Of a DNA stretch of 64,000 nt, positions 13,301 through 24,069 are shown in pieces. The stretch is taken from the NCBI RefSeq assembly GCF_019059575.1, contig NW_024881707.1, forward strand, positions 124,001-188,000. Reading direction: 5' to 3'. Below the pieces are notes generated by a model. It did not search any database. It saw nothing but the letters and a program-made list of their open reading frames with translations, and was not told the DNA's origin. This stretch comes from Amphibalanus amphitrite. Taxonomy: Eukaryota > Arthropoda > Thecostraca > Balanomorpha > Balanidae. The first letter of the stretch is position 1, and every line of letters starts with the position of its first letter. A program made the translations under genes and the position numbers.

Positions 13301-14538
13301 AGCACGAGGGGTGACAGGTTAGAATAGAGCAGTGTGACCATGGCTTGGAATTTGGAATTTACCAATGTTTAAATAGAATCAAACCCAAAGATAATAACTG
13401 TATGCACAACAAAGTCACAACAGAATGACAGGGTTGGCTAACATGAAAGGGGACAGGCCAGGGCCCAAGCCACTCAAGACAAACATAGTCAGCCCGATTC
13501 AAAAGTACCAGGAATGTCAAGCGTATATGTAAGAAAGCACCAGGCTTACCATCTCCATCAATGCTGATCCTACTGCTGTCAAGAACCTCACTGGTCACAG
13601 AAACATCAGCAATTGACTGAAAACAGAACGAGACAGGGAATAAGAACAGAGGGAATCAGACCTTGAGCCGACAGGATGCTGCCTTATGACAATCATCAAA
13701 ACAGATATCAGATCTTGCATCATTACAATTAAGTGATGGTGGTAATCCATTCAATGATGAAATGTTTTCTCTTGGCCCTCGAGATCACAAAATATTGTAA
13801 GAGTGGTACAAGGTCCTTCACAAGATGCAATAAAAAGAACTTATGCCTCTTGTCATTACACTTCATTTCATCTTCCTAAATCCTAGGGGAGGTGGCAAGG
13901 TGGCACAGTGGCAAGATGTATAGCTCTACCAGAACACTATTGACATTTGACAACACATAGGTAATGCAGACCCTCTTAAAAAAAAATAATAATAAGATGG
14001 TGAACAAACAACATTGATTCAGCCATTACGTTAGCATTCCATACCTCTGCAGCACGGGGCTTGGGGGCAGCCGCCGAGCTGGCAAGACTAAGGTCACTCC
14101 GCCCAATGCGAGAGCCCTCAGACACATAGGAAGCGAGCTGGAAAGCAAGGCACAAAATAAATCAGTATAACAAAGCAAAACTAAATGACAGCAAAAGAAC
14201 AGAAGATGCATGCAAAACCCAGATTTGAGCAGGATATTTCTATGAAATGTTTACTTAAGCACAACTAAGAGGATTATGCATTTGCAATTTAGATAACACA
14301 ATACACTATTACTAAGAATACCAAGTGGAGTCAACAACTGATGTACCTACAATGTAACTTGCAAGTTAAGCACCTTCAGCCTTACATCATTTAAACAAAT
14401 CAAAATGTTTAATAAGGTATTGAATCTGTCAAACAAACAATTATCACGACCCACCTGTGACGAGAGTTGCTGAATAGGAAGGCGAATGGACGACTGCCCA
14501 ACCTCTTCAGAAATTTTGTCTTTAAGTTTCTTGAACAT
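4027..14538 (-). CDS. GOLGA4: Golgin-245/GOLGA4 orthologue (GRIP-domain Golgi tether), 18 exons
   Basis: This is a long coiled-coil tether of the trans-Golgi. In the family it is recruited by Arl1 through a C-terminal GRIP domain and captures vesicles. The exons, all joined in phase with GT-AG sites, are 14538-14455, 14137-14045, 13616-13550, 13293-13193, 12649-12473, 12116-12021, 11837-11669, 11409-11264, 10916-10836, 10662-10620, 10249-10146, 10009-9167, 8662-8436, 8171-6374, 6129-6022, 5297-5143, 4811-4652 and 4338-about 4027, giving about 1,587 codons. The start MFKKLKDKISEE matches vertebrate GOLGA4, and the end has both halves of a GRIP domain. The vertebrate protein is longer (about 2,200 residues), so the coiled coil is shorter here. 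The very C-terminus is uncertain, because possible donors near 4190 and 4150 precede the stop at 4027. Least certain is exon 4 (13293-13193), whose phase fits but whose sequence is unlike the family. Confidence 0.9.
4652..4811 (-). CDS. GOLGA4: GOLGA4 exon 17 (first half of GRIP domain)
   Basis: The exon ends with IEYLRNILYQYMMGREPL followed by the donor GTGAGG. The EYLRN(I/V)L core carries the invariant tyrosine that contacts Arl1 in known GRIP structures, and YMMGRE is specific to the golgin-245 branch. The acceptor follows a run of about 13 C residues (the poly-G at 4814-4826 on the plus strand) that serves as the pyrimidine tract. Confidence 0.9.
6374..8171 (-). CDS. GOLGA4: GOLGA4 exon 14 (large coiled-coil exon with internal repeats)
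   Basis: The largest exon holds 599 codons, entered in phase 2 from exon 13 and left in phase 0 at GAGCCG|GTGAGA. It begins with about six copies of an 11-12-residue repeat around SQHQ-x-ELQELN. It continues with a 28-residue periodic repeat (RRAEELEAKLKIEQ...SSQEKQEELA-like), four heptads per unit. These look like tandem expansions of coiled coil within one exon. The distal 80 residues become alanine/arginine-rich. Confidence 0.9.
8763..8858. repeat. (GAAT)n microsatellite in GOLGA4 intron 12
   Basis: About 24 tandem tetranucleotides of GAAT with a few substitutions near the 3' end, in the intron between exons 12 and 13. Confidence 0.95.
9167..10009 (-). CDS. GOLGA4: GOLGA4 exon 12 (coiled coil)
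   Basis: This exon has 281 codons of uninterrupted glutamate/glutamine/arginine-rich heptads (e.g. LSQKEQGLQEQERLLQERLE), with no proline or glycine breaks over most of its length. The acceptor is GCAG|GAGCTC and the donor GAGGAG|GTGAGA, phase 0 at both ends. It is followed by exon 13 (8662-8436), which repeats a VSRLE(G/A)(D/E)L block twice. Confidence 0.88.
11871..11972. repeat. (GAAT)n microsatellite in GOLGA4 intron 6
   Basis: A second GAAT array in the same gene, between exons 6 and 7, interrupted by GGAT and AAAAAC variants. Confidence 0.95.
12473..12649 (-). CDS. GOLGA4: GOLGA4 exon 5 (start of coiled coil)
   Basis: The exon has 59 codons in phase 0 on both sides. It contains TVSKEQLLHSYQRIRAKYNQ, which corresponds to the conserved SKE-(D/E)-L...YR-x-KY segment that opens the coiled coil of vertebrate golgin-245. 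Exons 6-11 continue as short coiled-coil exons. Exon 8 (11409-11264) carries the conserved KCKESIRQHK...L...E+D segment. Confidence 0.85.
14455..14538 (-). CDS. GOLGA4: GOLGA4 exon 1 (start codon)
   Basis: This exon holds 28 codons beginning MFKKLKDKISEE and ends in phase 0 at CAG|GTGGGT. The MFKKLK-x-KISEE opening is characteristic of golgin-245 N-termini and fixes the start. Exon 2 (14137-14045) follows in phase, with a serine- and alanine-rich stretch (SEGSRIGRSDLSLASSAAA) resembling the low-complexity N-terminus of the family. Confidence 0.85.
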
Positions 14539-14647
14539 TATGCCAAAGCTTGTGATTCCTTTTATGCATTAATATGAATAAGAGCAGCATAGGAAGTTAA
14601 GGAACTTGTTCTTGTTGCTGTTGTTTTTGGAATAAGACAAGTTGAGG

Positions 14648-15613
14648 CCCGACTGGAAAAAATGCACGCTTTCGTCGAGAACTCGAGCGTAGTTGGGCGT
14701 TTGCGCCGAAATTTTTCGGCGTACTTCGGCGTAAATCGACGGCTTGCGCCGAAATTTTCGGCGTACTTCGGCGTAAATCGACGGTTTTCTCTATCTCTCT
14801 ATCGCAAACGGCTCCGGAGCAGTCGCGAAAAACCCGTCAGGGGGTGGCACCAACCCCCCTCGGCCGGCGAGGGTTAAATGTCTTCGGGAGTTAAACATCT
14901 TAAATATCACTTATCTTGTCTCGTGTTCGTCTCAGGGTATTTAAGTCATGTTCAGTGAACCTGATTGTGACTCTCCCACGGCGGGAACAGTTCACCGATC
15001 GAGAGTGAGGTTATGGATTGTCGGATCCCCTAGTTCAGATAACGTATGCTATCGTTTGCGTATTGACCGTTGTGATTCCTGTATTTCCGGCGTGTGGTTT
15101 GCGAGCGGACGCTGGCAATCGGTCCCGCGTGGCCTGGTATCTGCCCGATCCCATCGGCCGTGCTTGCACCACGCCTGTTGAAGGCCCCGTCAGGCGTCAG
15201 TCACCGGCTGGGCACATACTGCTGATCAGAGCCGGGCAACAAAATAAAGGTTACGTTATGGAACATGCCAGTGAGTTTGTGAGTCAGGAGATTTTGTGAT
15301 AGCGAACGCTGGTGCTCGGTCCCGCATGGCCTGCTGATGTCTATTGTCTGCCCGATCCCGTCGACCGTGCCAACAACCGTCTGTAGACAGTAGTCACTGG
15401 AAGACAGCCACACACACACACGCCAGCCCCCCCCCCCCCCTCGACGAAAAGTGCGTGGCTACAGCCTGCAGCCATCAGTAAGCCTTGAAAATTTTCGGCG
15501 CATGAAGCACGGCTTGGTAAAATAATTTCGGCGCATAAACCCTTGCGCCGAAATTTCGGCGCATCACCTCCGCCGAGAACTTCAGCGTAGTGGAGGCATT
15601 TTTTCCAGTCGGG
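14648..15613. mobile_element. 966-bp non-autonomous element with 8-bp target duplication (hAT-like), upstream of GOLGA4
   Basis: The ends are CCCGACTGGAAAAAATGC and its reverse complement (GCATTTTTTCCAGTCGGG), flanked by a perfect 8-bp duplication AGTTGAGG (14640-14647 and 15614-15621). An 8-bp duplication fits hAT or P-type transposition. No transposase frame is present. The interior holds repeated GCGCCGAAATTTTTCGGCG palindromes (14703-14784 and 15490-15570). The left end is 109 bp upstream of the GOLGA4 start codon, so the element lies in the promoter, 5' UTR or first intron of that gene. Confidence 0.85.
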
Positions 15614-15708
15614 AGTTGAGGAACACATATGGACAGATTGTCATATGTTTCAAAATGTCGAAACGCCTTCCAGACAATTTACAATTGGGTGAATTGTACC
15701 CTTGATTG

Positions 15709-15748
15709 TACCATTGACAATTTACCATTCGGTAAATTGTTAATGGTA
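15709..15748. repeat. Short hairpin-forming inverted repeat
   Basis: TACCATT-g-ACAATTTACC is followed by a 4-base loop and the reverse complement, with one mismatch, giving an 18-bp stem. The flanks repeat other ACAATTTAC and GAATTGTACC fragments. The function is unknown; it may be the core of a small foldback element. Confidence 0.6.
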
Positions 15749-17260
15749 TCATATAACTTGTGTAAACTTTATTACCTTTTCGGAATGCCCCTAGCGGGTA
15801 ATAAATATCCAATGACTAAGATCCAAATTTACAGCTTTCGTTGTCTAAATCTATCTTGTCATTGTGCACTTTAATTTATTAAATATTTCGCATTGGATGT
15901 AAAGAAGGATATATACATCAAAATAAATGAAGTAAAATAAGACCGGTTTACATAGGGTTTGTTGCAAGCTTATATCTCCGTCCGTGATGTTGCAAAAGAT
16001 GCCAATGGTGCTTAACAATTTACAAAATGATCCCCTCTAAATATTTGAAGACCACTGCATCGAAATCATCGCCAAATTAACGAGCTAGAGCCTCGTCAAA
16101 AATGCTATGTAAACCGGGTTATAGTTACTAGCGGCAAGTATTGAAACCAGAGCTCTGTTCGCCCGCTGCTGTCAAAACAGCTTCCCCAACAGCCCACTAG
16201 GTGGCTACTGTGTTGAAGAGATAGGAATGTGCTGTTGACCAATGGGAGGCCGAGAAACGCACGCAGGCTGCTGACGTAGGCTACCGTGCGCTTACTATGG
16301 GTGTGTGACGTAGGCTGCTGTTATAACCGCAGAGTTCGTGCGGTCGCTGTGGGCCAACCGCAGCGAAGGCGCGGCCGATTTGGGCGCGCCCCGCGCCGCT
16401 GTCACACGTGCGCCAAACAAGCTGAGCAATGTCCCTTTTGATTGTCGCTTAGCAGCGGAGACCACGGTCACGACGTACTTTTGGCGTACTTTTGTCTGCA
16501 GCCCCATCCGTTAGCTGCGTAGGTTTCATGAAAGTAATCTTGGGTTTCATGGCTCGACGCTAGTGACCTCTATATTGAACTTCATCAACGCGCTAGCGAC
16601 ATCTCGCAGGAGCCAAAAGGACTTGGCATTATGCAGTGAATCATTCAAACTTTGCATATCATTGGCAACTTTGCCGAGAACATAGGCGGCGGAATGAGGA
16701 GGGCACCGGGGCACCGTGCCCCCTTTGATTTTGACATTTTTACATTAGCCCTATGGGCGTTGCATGGAAAGAATTTAGAATGGGACCAAAAGTCGGCAGT
16801 GCCCCCCCCCCCTTAATTGAAGGTGTTCCACCGCTACTGGCCGAGAACGCCGATGTTCCTTTCGCACCGGTCGTCGGTTCATCACAGGTGTTGGTAGGGC
16901 TCGAATGGCACAGTCAAATAGCGCAGCCATTCTCCCTTAATAAGCACTACCTCCTAGCCCTCGCCACCGAGAAGAGGGGGTTCGGGTGTCGCCCTCGACG
17001 TTTTTTTTTTAATATAATTGCTCGGAAGGCGCTGGTATAGAGATGAAAGCTGGCGCACTTGAACATTAAAGACGGATCTTCACACCGACCACATTATTAG
17101 GTCAGGTCAGGTTACTGACTTGGGACGTCGTAAGTGAACCTCTGCACGGCCCTAAAATGTCGCAATTTAGTCCGAAATGGCGAGGGGCGGGGAGGGCAGA
17201 GTCCATCTACCCTCCCCCTAAACGGCATCTGATGAAGAAAACCGATAGGTTCGGCGAGAA
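15749..17260. other. No gene recognised; CpG-rich patch
   Basis: No frame here resembles a protein. A CpG-rich patch at about 16320-16410 could be the real promoter region of GOLGA4, which is transcribed away from it, but no start site is evident. The part from 16690 to 17040 has paired G and C runs (GGGCACCGTGCCCCC) like the MITEs further on and is probably repeat-derived. Confidence 0.4.
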
Positions 17261-17264
17261 TTAA

Positions 17265-18457
17265 CCTTCCAGGCGGTGGGGGGGCATTTTTTTGCCCCCC
17301 CCCCCCCTTTAGTTTTTTCGATATATCTCAAGAACCGCTGCGCCGATCGTCACCAAACTTTCAGTACCCTCCCGGGAGCAGCTAGCGCACATGGTGACCA
17401 AAAATTTTTCCAAAGGCTATGATAGGTTGGCCGCTAATGACGTCAGAGTGACGTCATTTTTGCCATTTTCGACCCAAAAAAAGGTTTCGCGGGAAGAGCT
17501 GTCAGGCCTACAGCTTTAGAGATACAGAAAAATGTTTCAGACATAAAAGGTGTGGAATTAAGAGGGCTACAAAACTGCTATTTCGGTTTTTCGAATTTTT
17601 TGGATTTTGACCTCCAAAAATCAAAAAATAGATTTTTTGAATATAATAGCCTAAAAATCCAAAAAGTTTATTGAATTTCGAAAAAACCGGAATATATGTG
17701 ATAGCCCTTACCACCTTCTATCTACATACCAAATTTGAGATCGATACCTCTTTTTTTTGGCCAAGTTATAGCGAAAAAACTTCAAAATTGATGACGTCAA
17801 ATTTTCAAACTCAAGTTTTAGCAATTCTAGACCTCGTAGCGCAAAACAAAGACCACCATTAGACTCCCCGTGACGAGCTGCATCGAATCGATACCCATTT
17901 TATGCAAAAATATCAACTTTGAAATTTGACCTCTTTTGACCTGACCTTGACCTGACCTCCACCAGAAAGTGACCTAAACCGTACCTGATGGTCTTATAAC
18001 CAACACCATTGAGTTGGAAATGAAAAACTGGCCATAAAACATGCATCGCATAACCTTAGGAAAGTTGGGCTCATGTGGTGACCCTTGGTGACCTTTGGTG
18101 ACCTTACCTGTGACCTGACCTGGTATGACCAGTGACCTCTAATAGCAACATATGTACTAGACAACTGACGCCTTATCGCTGATTTTCGACAAAATGCGTT
18201 TTACTCGGTGTTATAGCGCTTTCCCTAGAAGCCCCGTGAACGGTGAAACATTTTATCTTTGACCTGACCTGTGACGTCATCGGTGACCCCGAGGTCAATG
18301 AAATTTGGTTTCCCTCGACAAATTTGACAGGGCTATCGAACGCCGTTTGAATTTTCCGGATCCGTTCAGTAGTTTCGGAGATACGGGGGGTGGGGCAAAA
18401 AAGTGCCCCCCCCCCCCACCGCGCGGAAGGTGGCTGGTAGGCCCACCGCCTGCCGGG
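17265..18457. mobile_element. TTAA-site MITE, family 1 copy 1 (about 1.2 kb)
   Basis: It is flanked by TTAA on both sides (17261-17264 and 18458-18461), the target duplication of piggyBac-type transposition. The left end is CCTTCCAGGCGGTGGGG; the right end, reversed, is CCCGGCAGGCGGTGGG. Just inside each end is a G run, a short AT spacer (CATTTTTTTG) and a C run. The interior carries many TGACCT (AGGTCA) half-sites and several TGACGTCA motifs. It has no coding capacity. A copy over 90% identical lies at 24361-25552. Confidence 0.85.
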
Positions 18458-18461
18458 TTAA

Positions 18462-18938
18462 AAATGCCCTAATTATTGCCGAGTCTAGGCAGTACCATGC
18501 CCACGATCACGACACCCATCTGTTCATATGCCCATCGGTGAATAGCGCGTGTCAGCCTGTGTCCGGCTGTTATTGCCTGCGGTTACAGGTGCGTAATCAA
18601 CGTAACATAGAAGTACGACGCTTGTGATATCTATCCTGAAGCACCATGAAATGTGACATCCGTAAAATGTACAGTAGAATAGTTAGTCATTGCCCATGTA
18701 GAACACATTTATGGTGAGTGGTGACATTTATTTCCAGATAACAAATTTAACGAGAAGGATAAGGCTATGGCCACTGGCCAGTAGCCTTATCCACATGGCC
18801 ACATGCGAACAAAACAACGTCACACAACGAATCAATGCCAAAAATTAAAGGCTGTTGACAAATATCTACAAATTAATCACGCCTGACATGTGTTCAATTG
18901 TTATATAACGAGCTGTGCGATGTGCAGTATCAGTGCCA
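18462..18938. other. No gene recognised
   Basis: Short AT-rich intergenic sequence with no long frame, no clear repeat and no recognisable RNA gene. Confidence 0.4.
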
Positions 18939-18980
18939 GCAGTGTGGCCAGTGAAGCATCAGGTTCACTGGCCACACTGC
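18939..18980. repeat. Perfect 17-bp-stem hairpin
   Basis: GCAGTGTGGCCAGTGAA is followed by an 8-base loop and its exact reverse complement. The stem is long enough to form a stable transcript hairpin, but no flanking precursor-like extension was found. Confidence 0.6.
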
Positions 18981-20279
18981 AGCGCTCGTCTGCGACGAGC
19001 GCCAGGCCTCTTGCTGGCAGGCCAGCGAGACGGGTTCCGAACCTCAGGGACCACAGCCCGGGTCGTCGAAACCATCAGGCAGGGCGAGGATGGAAGATGA
19101 GCGAGCATATCGGCGCGATAGGCTTCAGTCAATTGCTGAGTGGGACCGAGGGCGTCCGTCCGTTGAAGACAGGTGGTCGACGGACTGCAAACAGCGTGCG
19201 GCGGTCTTCTCAAGGCTGTCCGATGGGCCGCTGGCCCTAAGCAGCGATAAATCACCTGCCAAGGAAACAAGGGATCAGAAAATTCACTCCCTCCTTTAAA
19301 GTCCAAAATGCTTATTGCTCAAGCACCTCAGAGTCAGAGCCTCAGAGGAAGCAGTAATAGAGGCCTTCAGCAACCTCACTAAGCTATTCAGAGTGATAAC
19401 AAGATGATGCCTCAGGTCTGAAGACTTAACCAGACAGCTGGCGGAAGGCATTTTCCAGCAAATGGTCAAAGACCTGCAGTAAATGTTCTCATGAGCATGT
19501 GCCATATTTTTGTTTGGATTGATGAGAACTGTTTATTTATCATTCCATATGTAAACCAGTCCGTGCAAGGTTCTGTGCAAGGTTCTGAACAACTTTTTTA
19601 TAATTTCATCATTAAAAATCAACTTGAATATTAAAAATTGTGGCATATAAGTAGGCTTTCAAGCTTCACGGTCCGGGATACACATCACCAACAATCACCA
19701 CATGTACGAGTGCTATGAATTCAGTGCCTTCTTGGGAATATTTTCCTATATTTAAGATAAAAATTACATGGATAGGTATGCCAAGATAAAACACAAGGCA
19801 ATAACAATAATTTGAAGGAAGAAACAGCAAAAGTATCACCACACAGTACCTACTTATAATAAATATTTGTGAACATAAATTGGGAAATAAAATGACAATA
19901 TTGAGTGGCCAAGTATTTTAAAAGGTACCTAAATCCTTACAAACTTCAGGGGACAGCAAATCTAATGAAGCAAAATATTGCATTTTAGCACACATATTCT
20001 GACACAATCAAACACTAAATTGAAATGCTCTTCTATGAAGTAGGTACTCCAAAACGCAGGTAAAATCGTTTACAAATAGAAAATGAACGTTCTATGCCTA
20101 TCACCTATGGCTGAACAAATAAACAGCATATAAAATTAAATAACACAAAAAATAAATTTTCAAAACCGAATATAATCACAACATACCTATGTGAAACAAT
20201 AAACACACCAAACAGCTCGGGAGAGCATTTGTTGATGTGCGCCACCAATGTCAGTACAGCATCATATATGTCTCTTTCA
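18981..20279. other. No gene recognised; possible decayed repeat
   Basis: The frames at 18890-19300 are short, overlap on both strands and show no known domain. From 19310 onward the sequence is AT-rich with no open frame of note. Confidence 0.4.
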
Positions 20280-20392
20280 CGTAGCACGTAGCTTGCAGTG
20301 ATGACGTCATGTCCCGTGACGTAAATCGACCGCCGACGTCATAAGTCTGCTGATAAATAAACGGGGTGCGAACAGAGCTCAGTTTTTTACGA
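20280..20392 (+). promoter_or_regulatory. Promoter-like block: two CRE-type sites, TATA-like box and initiator
   Basis: TGACGTCAT (20301-20309) and GACGTCAT (near 20335) are followed by GATAAATA (20352) and, about 28 bases later, by GCTCAGTTTT, which fits the arthropod TCAGT initiator. The spacing is that of a TATA-initiator core promoter on the plus strand. No coding exon follows, so it may belong to a noncoding transcript or an old LTR. Confidence 0.35.
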
Positions 20393-20899
20393 ACTATTGT
20401 GTTGACGAATCAAATACAAATACTGCGCACATTGGACAAAACATGAATCTATTGACAGAAACCTAGTGTACTAAATTAAAGACAGTGCTTATGTGCGTTT
20501 CTTTTCCATCAAATGATTGGTAATTTACTGAACAATTTCAGCTATAAGTGTTTTTAACGGTGTTTCTTAGGTTTGATCTCACGACACTCAACTAGCCAGC
20601 ACCAAACAAGGATCCAATTTGTGATAAAATACACCGAACTAGCCACAACTTTACGGTCAAATTATAGCCTTCGACGTCTTCTTATGCTTCGACGCATCTC
20701 GACGAGAGGAACACACGTGCGGTTAAATTAATGTGTGAGCTTTGGCCTTTGATTATGAAATGTTGCATCAAACTGTTAAACACAAAACGCTTAAGTTAAA
20801 ACTCTTGCTCCTTATTTGACAGGGTTAGTTTTTGACAGGGCTAAACTGTTTATCTTAGGTCAAAATAGCCCGCGCTCTACTGGGTTCTGCGTGTAACGC

Positions 20900-21110
20900 G
20901 CCCTACTAGGGGGGGGGGGGGCTGTTCATAGCCCCCTCCTAACTCCAAAAATACTGGGCTGATCGTCAAAATTCAAACGGCGTCTGATAGCCCCGGAAAA
21001 ACTGTCGAGCGAAACCCAATTTCATTTATCTCGAGGTCACCGACGATGTCACAGGTCAGGTCAAAGCAAAAATTATCGATGTTTGGCTTGTTCACATTTT
21101 GGGCTGTGGC
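20900..21110. mobile_element. Partial inverted copy of TTAA MITE family 1
   Basis: It has a G run, a short spacer and a C run. Next comes AATTCAAACGGCGTCTGATA, then text matching the reverse complement of the right arm of family 1 (conserved core ATTCAAACGGCGTTCGATAG). The TTAA ends are not visible, so this is a fragment. Confidence 0.6.
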
Positions 21111-21361
21111 CTGTGGCCGCCGTCTTACAATTCAGATCAGGCTTCGGTTTGGTTTACACACTCGTGAACAGATGCTTATATACCCTGAGAATGCCAAACT
21201 TGTACTTTGATTTTCAGGTCAGGGTCAGGCAAGGGCGCACACAAGGGGGGGCACACGGGCCCGTGCCCCCCCATTCGAGTTGGGGGGCCCAGCTCGAAGG
21301 AATAGGGGCCCATTTGAGGCGGCCGAAGGCCGCCTCAAATGGGCCTCTTACTAATCCTTAG

Positions 21362-22196
21362 ACCACCGAAGACCGTGTACAAAGGGCCCTCAGATGGTCT
21401 CAAAAGGCCTTCAGATGGCCTCGAAGGGCCCTCAGATGACCTTAAAGGGCCCTCAGTTAGCGTCATAGGGCCATCATCTGGTGTCAAAGGGCCCTTAGAT
21501 GGTGTCAAAGGGCCCTCAGATGGCCTCGAAGGGCCCCAGATGGCCTCAAGGGGCCCTCAGATGACCTCAAAGGGCTCTCAGATGGCCTTAAAGGGCCCTC
21601 AGATGGTCTCAAAAGGCCCTCAGATGACCTCGAAGGGCCCTCAGTTAGCGTCATAGGGCCCTCATCTGGTGCCAAAGGGCCCTTAGATGGTGTCAAAGGG
21701 CCCTCAGAGATGGCCTCGAAGGGTCCCAGATGGCCTTAAGGGGCCCTCAGATGACCTCAAAGGGCTCTCAGATGGCCTTAAAGGGCCCTCAGATGGCCTC
21801 AAAGGGCCCTCAGCTAACGTCAAACGCCAGCTGGTGTCAGATGGCCCTCAGCTGGCGCCAAATGGCCATCAGAAGGCCTCAAACGGTCCTCAGCTGGAGT
21901 CCAGCGGTCCTCAGTTGGCGTCAAGCGGCCCTCAAAAAGCCTCAAGGGGCCCTTAGAAAGCCTCAAGGGGCCCTCAGAAGGCCTTAAAGAGCGTAAAAGG
22001 GTCTTGAGCTAGCGTCAGAGGGCCCCCCAGCTGATGTCAGAGGGCCCTGAGCAAGCGTCAAACTTAAAGGGCCCTTAGCTGGTGTCAGAGGGCCCCAGTT
22101 GGTGTCAGAGGGTCATCCATTGGCGTCTAATGGCCATCAGAAGGCCCAAAAACGGTCCTCAGCTGGCGTCCAACGGTCCTCAGCTGACGTCAAGAG
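21362..22196 (+). repeat. 21-bp minisatellite (about 40 degenerate units)
   Basis: The unit is close to AAAGGGCCCTCAGATGGCCT plus one base, tandemly repeated with substitutions and a few indels. Because the unit is a multiple of three, it keeps an open frame with a heptad such as KGPSDGL, or KGPQMAS in another frame. The open frames listed here are by-products of this periodicity, not a gene. The array resumes at 22675 after a MITE insertion. Confidence 0.85.
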
Positions 22197-22666
22197 TAGA
22201 GCACTTCACGGATAGGCTTTTTAGGATCCGGCCCGGCCCATATCCGGCAAGTCATATCCAGATCCGCCCATTATCCGCCTTTCTTTGAATATCAGAATCC
22301 GGCCCACCCATGGCCCGTATTGCAGCCAAACTTCCAAAAAATATCCGTAATAATCCGTTTCACCAATAACTGGTTTCACCCAAAACTGGACTAACAAATT
22401 CAATCTAAGGGACCAGACAGCCATACATCTCATAGCCCATCATAGACCATCTCATCTACCTCTGCTGCCGCTTAACACATTAGGTTAATTTTTAACTTCA
22501 ATGTTGAATGTTAAAATTTTGATCCGTTTTGATCCGGGTTCAACCTTCAATTCCCAAATCCGGCCCGCCCATATCCGTTCTTTTTTAACAAATTTAGAAT
22601 CCAATCCTATCCGGTCCGCGGATTTATCCGTGGATAACGGATTTATCCGGCCCATGAAGTGCTCTA
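22197..22666. mobile_element. 470-bp hAT-like MITE inserted in the minisatellite
   Basis: The termini are TAGAGCACTTCACGG and the reverse complement of TAGAGCACTTCATGG, of the TAGAG type common in hAT elements. A perfect 8-bp target duplication GTCAAGAG flanks it (22189-22196 and 22667-22674). It contains repeated ATCCGGCCC and TATCCG blocks and no transposase. Confidence 0.9.
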
Positions 22667-22674
22667 GTCAAGAG

Positions 22675-22960
22675 GCCCTCAAAAGGCCTCAAAGACCCCT
22701 CGACTGCTCAAAGGGCGCTTAGAAGGCCTCAATGGAAACTCAAGAGACGTTACACGGCCCTCAAAAGGCTTGAAAGGGCCCTCTGCTGATGACAAAGGGC
22801 TCGCACAGTGAGTCAAGAAGAGCCTTGTCAAAAACGGACCTGAGAAACCTTGCCGCCCCTGGTTATCTGCGGGACTCCTACAGTTACCTGAGTGGCCCCC
22901 GTTTACTGAGGGGCCCCGGTTATTGATGGGGTCCCTGGTTACTTGAGGCCATCTGAGGGC
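22675..22960 (+). repeat. Continuation of the 21-bp minisatellite
   Basis: Degenerate GGCCCTCAAAAGGCCTCAA-type units continue after the inserted MITE, more decayed than the first block. Confidence 0.7.
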
Positions 22961-24036
22961 CCTTTAACACGCGCAGTGGAAGGGTTACGAGTACTACGCC
23001 CAGTGGAAGGGGGGCGGATGTCGCCCCCCCCCCCAGATCTCAGCTCCCACTGGAGCTAGAAAGACGAAATTTTGAGGGTAGGCGAAGGCCCTGGAGAACT
23101 CTATTGTGTGTGAATTTCATGACCCTAGGTCAATATCTTCAAGGTCAAATGAGGTCAAATGTGGTCAAATCTGCCATATGAGCGACTTTTTTGCGTTTAC
23201 ACGCCGATAACTCAAAAAGTCACCGGTCGATTTCCTTTTTTCTTTCACTATACGAAAGAATATACATTTGTGAATATGTATGGTGAATTTCTAGTTAATC
23301 CAACAATAAATATGGCAGCTAGAAGCCTTCTAAGGGTAAGATGTCGCCGGCTGAAGCGGGATCGGCCGACGCGGGGAACGCGGCAATCACAATTTTGTGT
23401 TTACACACTCATAACTCAAGTTGTTACCGGCCGATGTTAAAAATTTATTGACCATGAGATTGCCTGTACATTTCTTAGTCTTCTCATAAAATTTGACGGG
23501 AATCGAATATAATCAGCGGTAAGGAGCGCGATGTAAAGACGGAACCGTCCCGCCCCGGCACAGTCTACAATTCAGGCGGCGCGTAACGGCTAGCGCCGGC
23601 CGCCGCGCCGCCGTGCCGCCGCGGCGGCAGGATGTTTGACTTTACACCGCTATTGCTAGAAAAGTTGTGGCCCGATTTTCTTATATCTTGCACGAGAAGA
23701 TCCGCAGTTCAATTCTGAACAGGTAGCCAAAATTTCACATTAATATTATGTTTGCAGCGTGAGTTATTGGCGAAAAACAGGAGGGGTGGACGGAATCCGC
23801 CCCCCCCCCTTCCACTGCGCCGCTTTTTTTTTGGGGGGGGGGCCCTTCGGCATGGGGGGCCCAGTTCGAAGGTCGTGCCCCCCCCCCATTCAAAAATCCT
23901 GTGTGCGCGCCTGGGGTCAGGTCATCACAGGTCACGGAAATATTATATCATGCATCAGTCACGTGACATGTCCGTGAAGTTAGCGTCAGCAACAGCAACG
24001 AATAAAGCGTCGGATTCAGAATCGCTTCAAAAACTC
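22961..24036. other. No gene; G/C-run-rich repeat-derived sequence
   Basis: Several paired G and C homopolymer runs (23020-23032, 23800-23890) and a GC-rich patch at 23575-23632 are present. The segment 23825-23920 shares GGGGGGCCCAGTTCGAAGG with 21285-21300, so both belong to one dispersed repeat. Confidence 0.5.
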
Positions 24037-24069
24037 GTAGGTCAATTAGCCCGACAGGCGGTGGGCCTC

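Noticed and set aside
21339..21987. Collagen-like or repeat protein (KGPSDGL repeats)
   Set aside because: The frame exists only because a 21-bp minisatellite has a unit divisible by three. Several frames and both strands are equally open, and there is no start or splice context.
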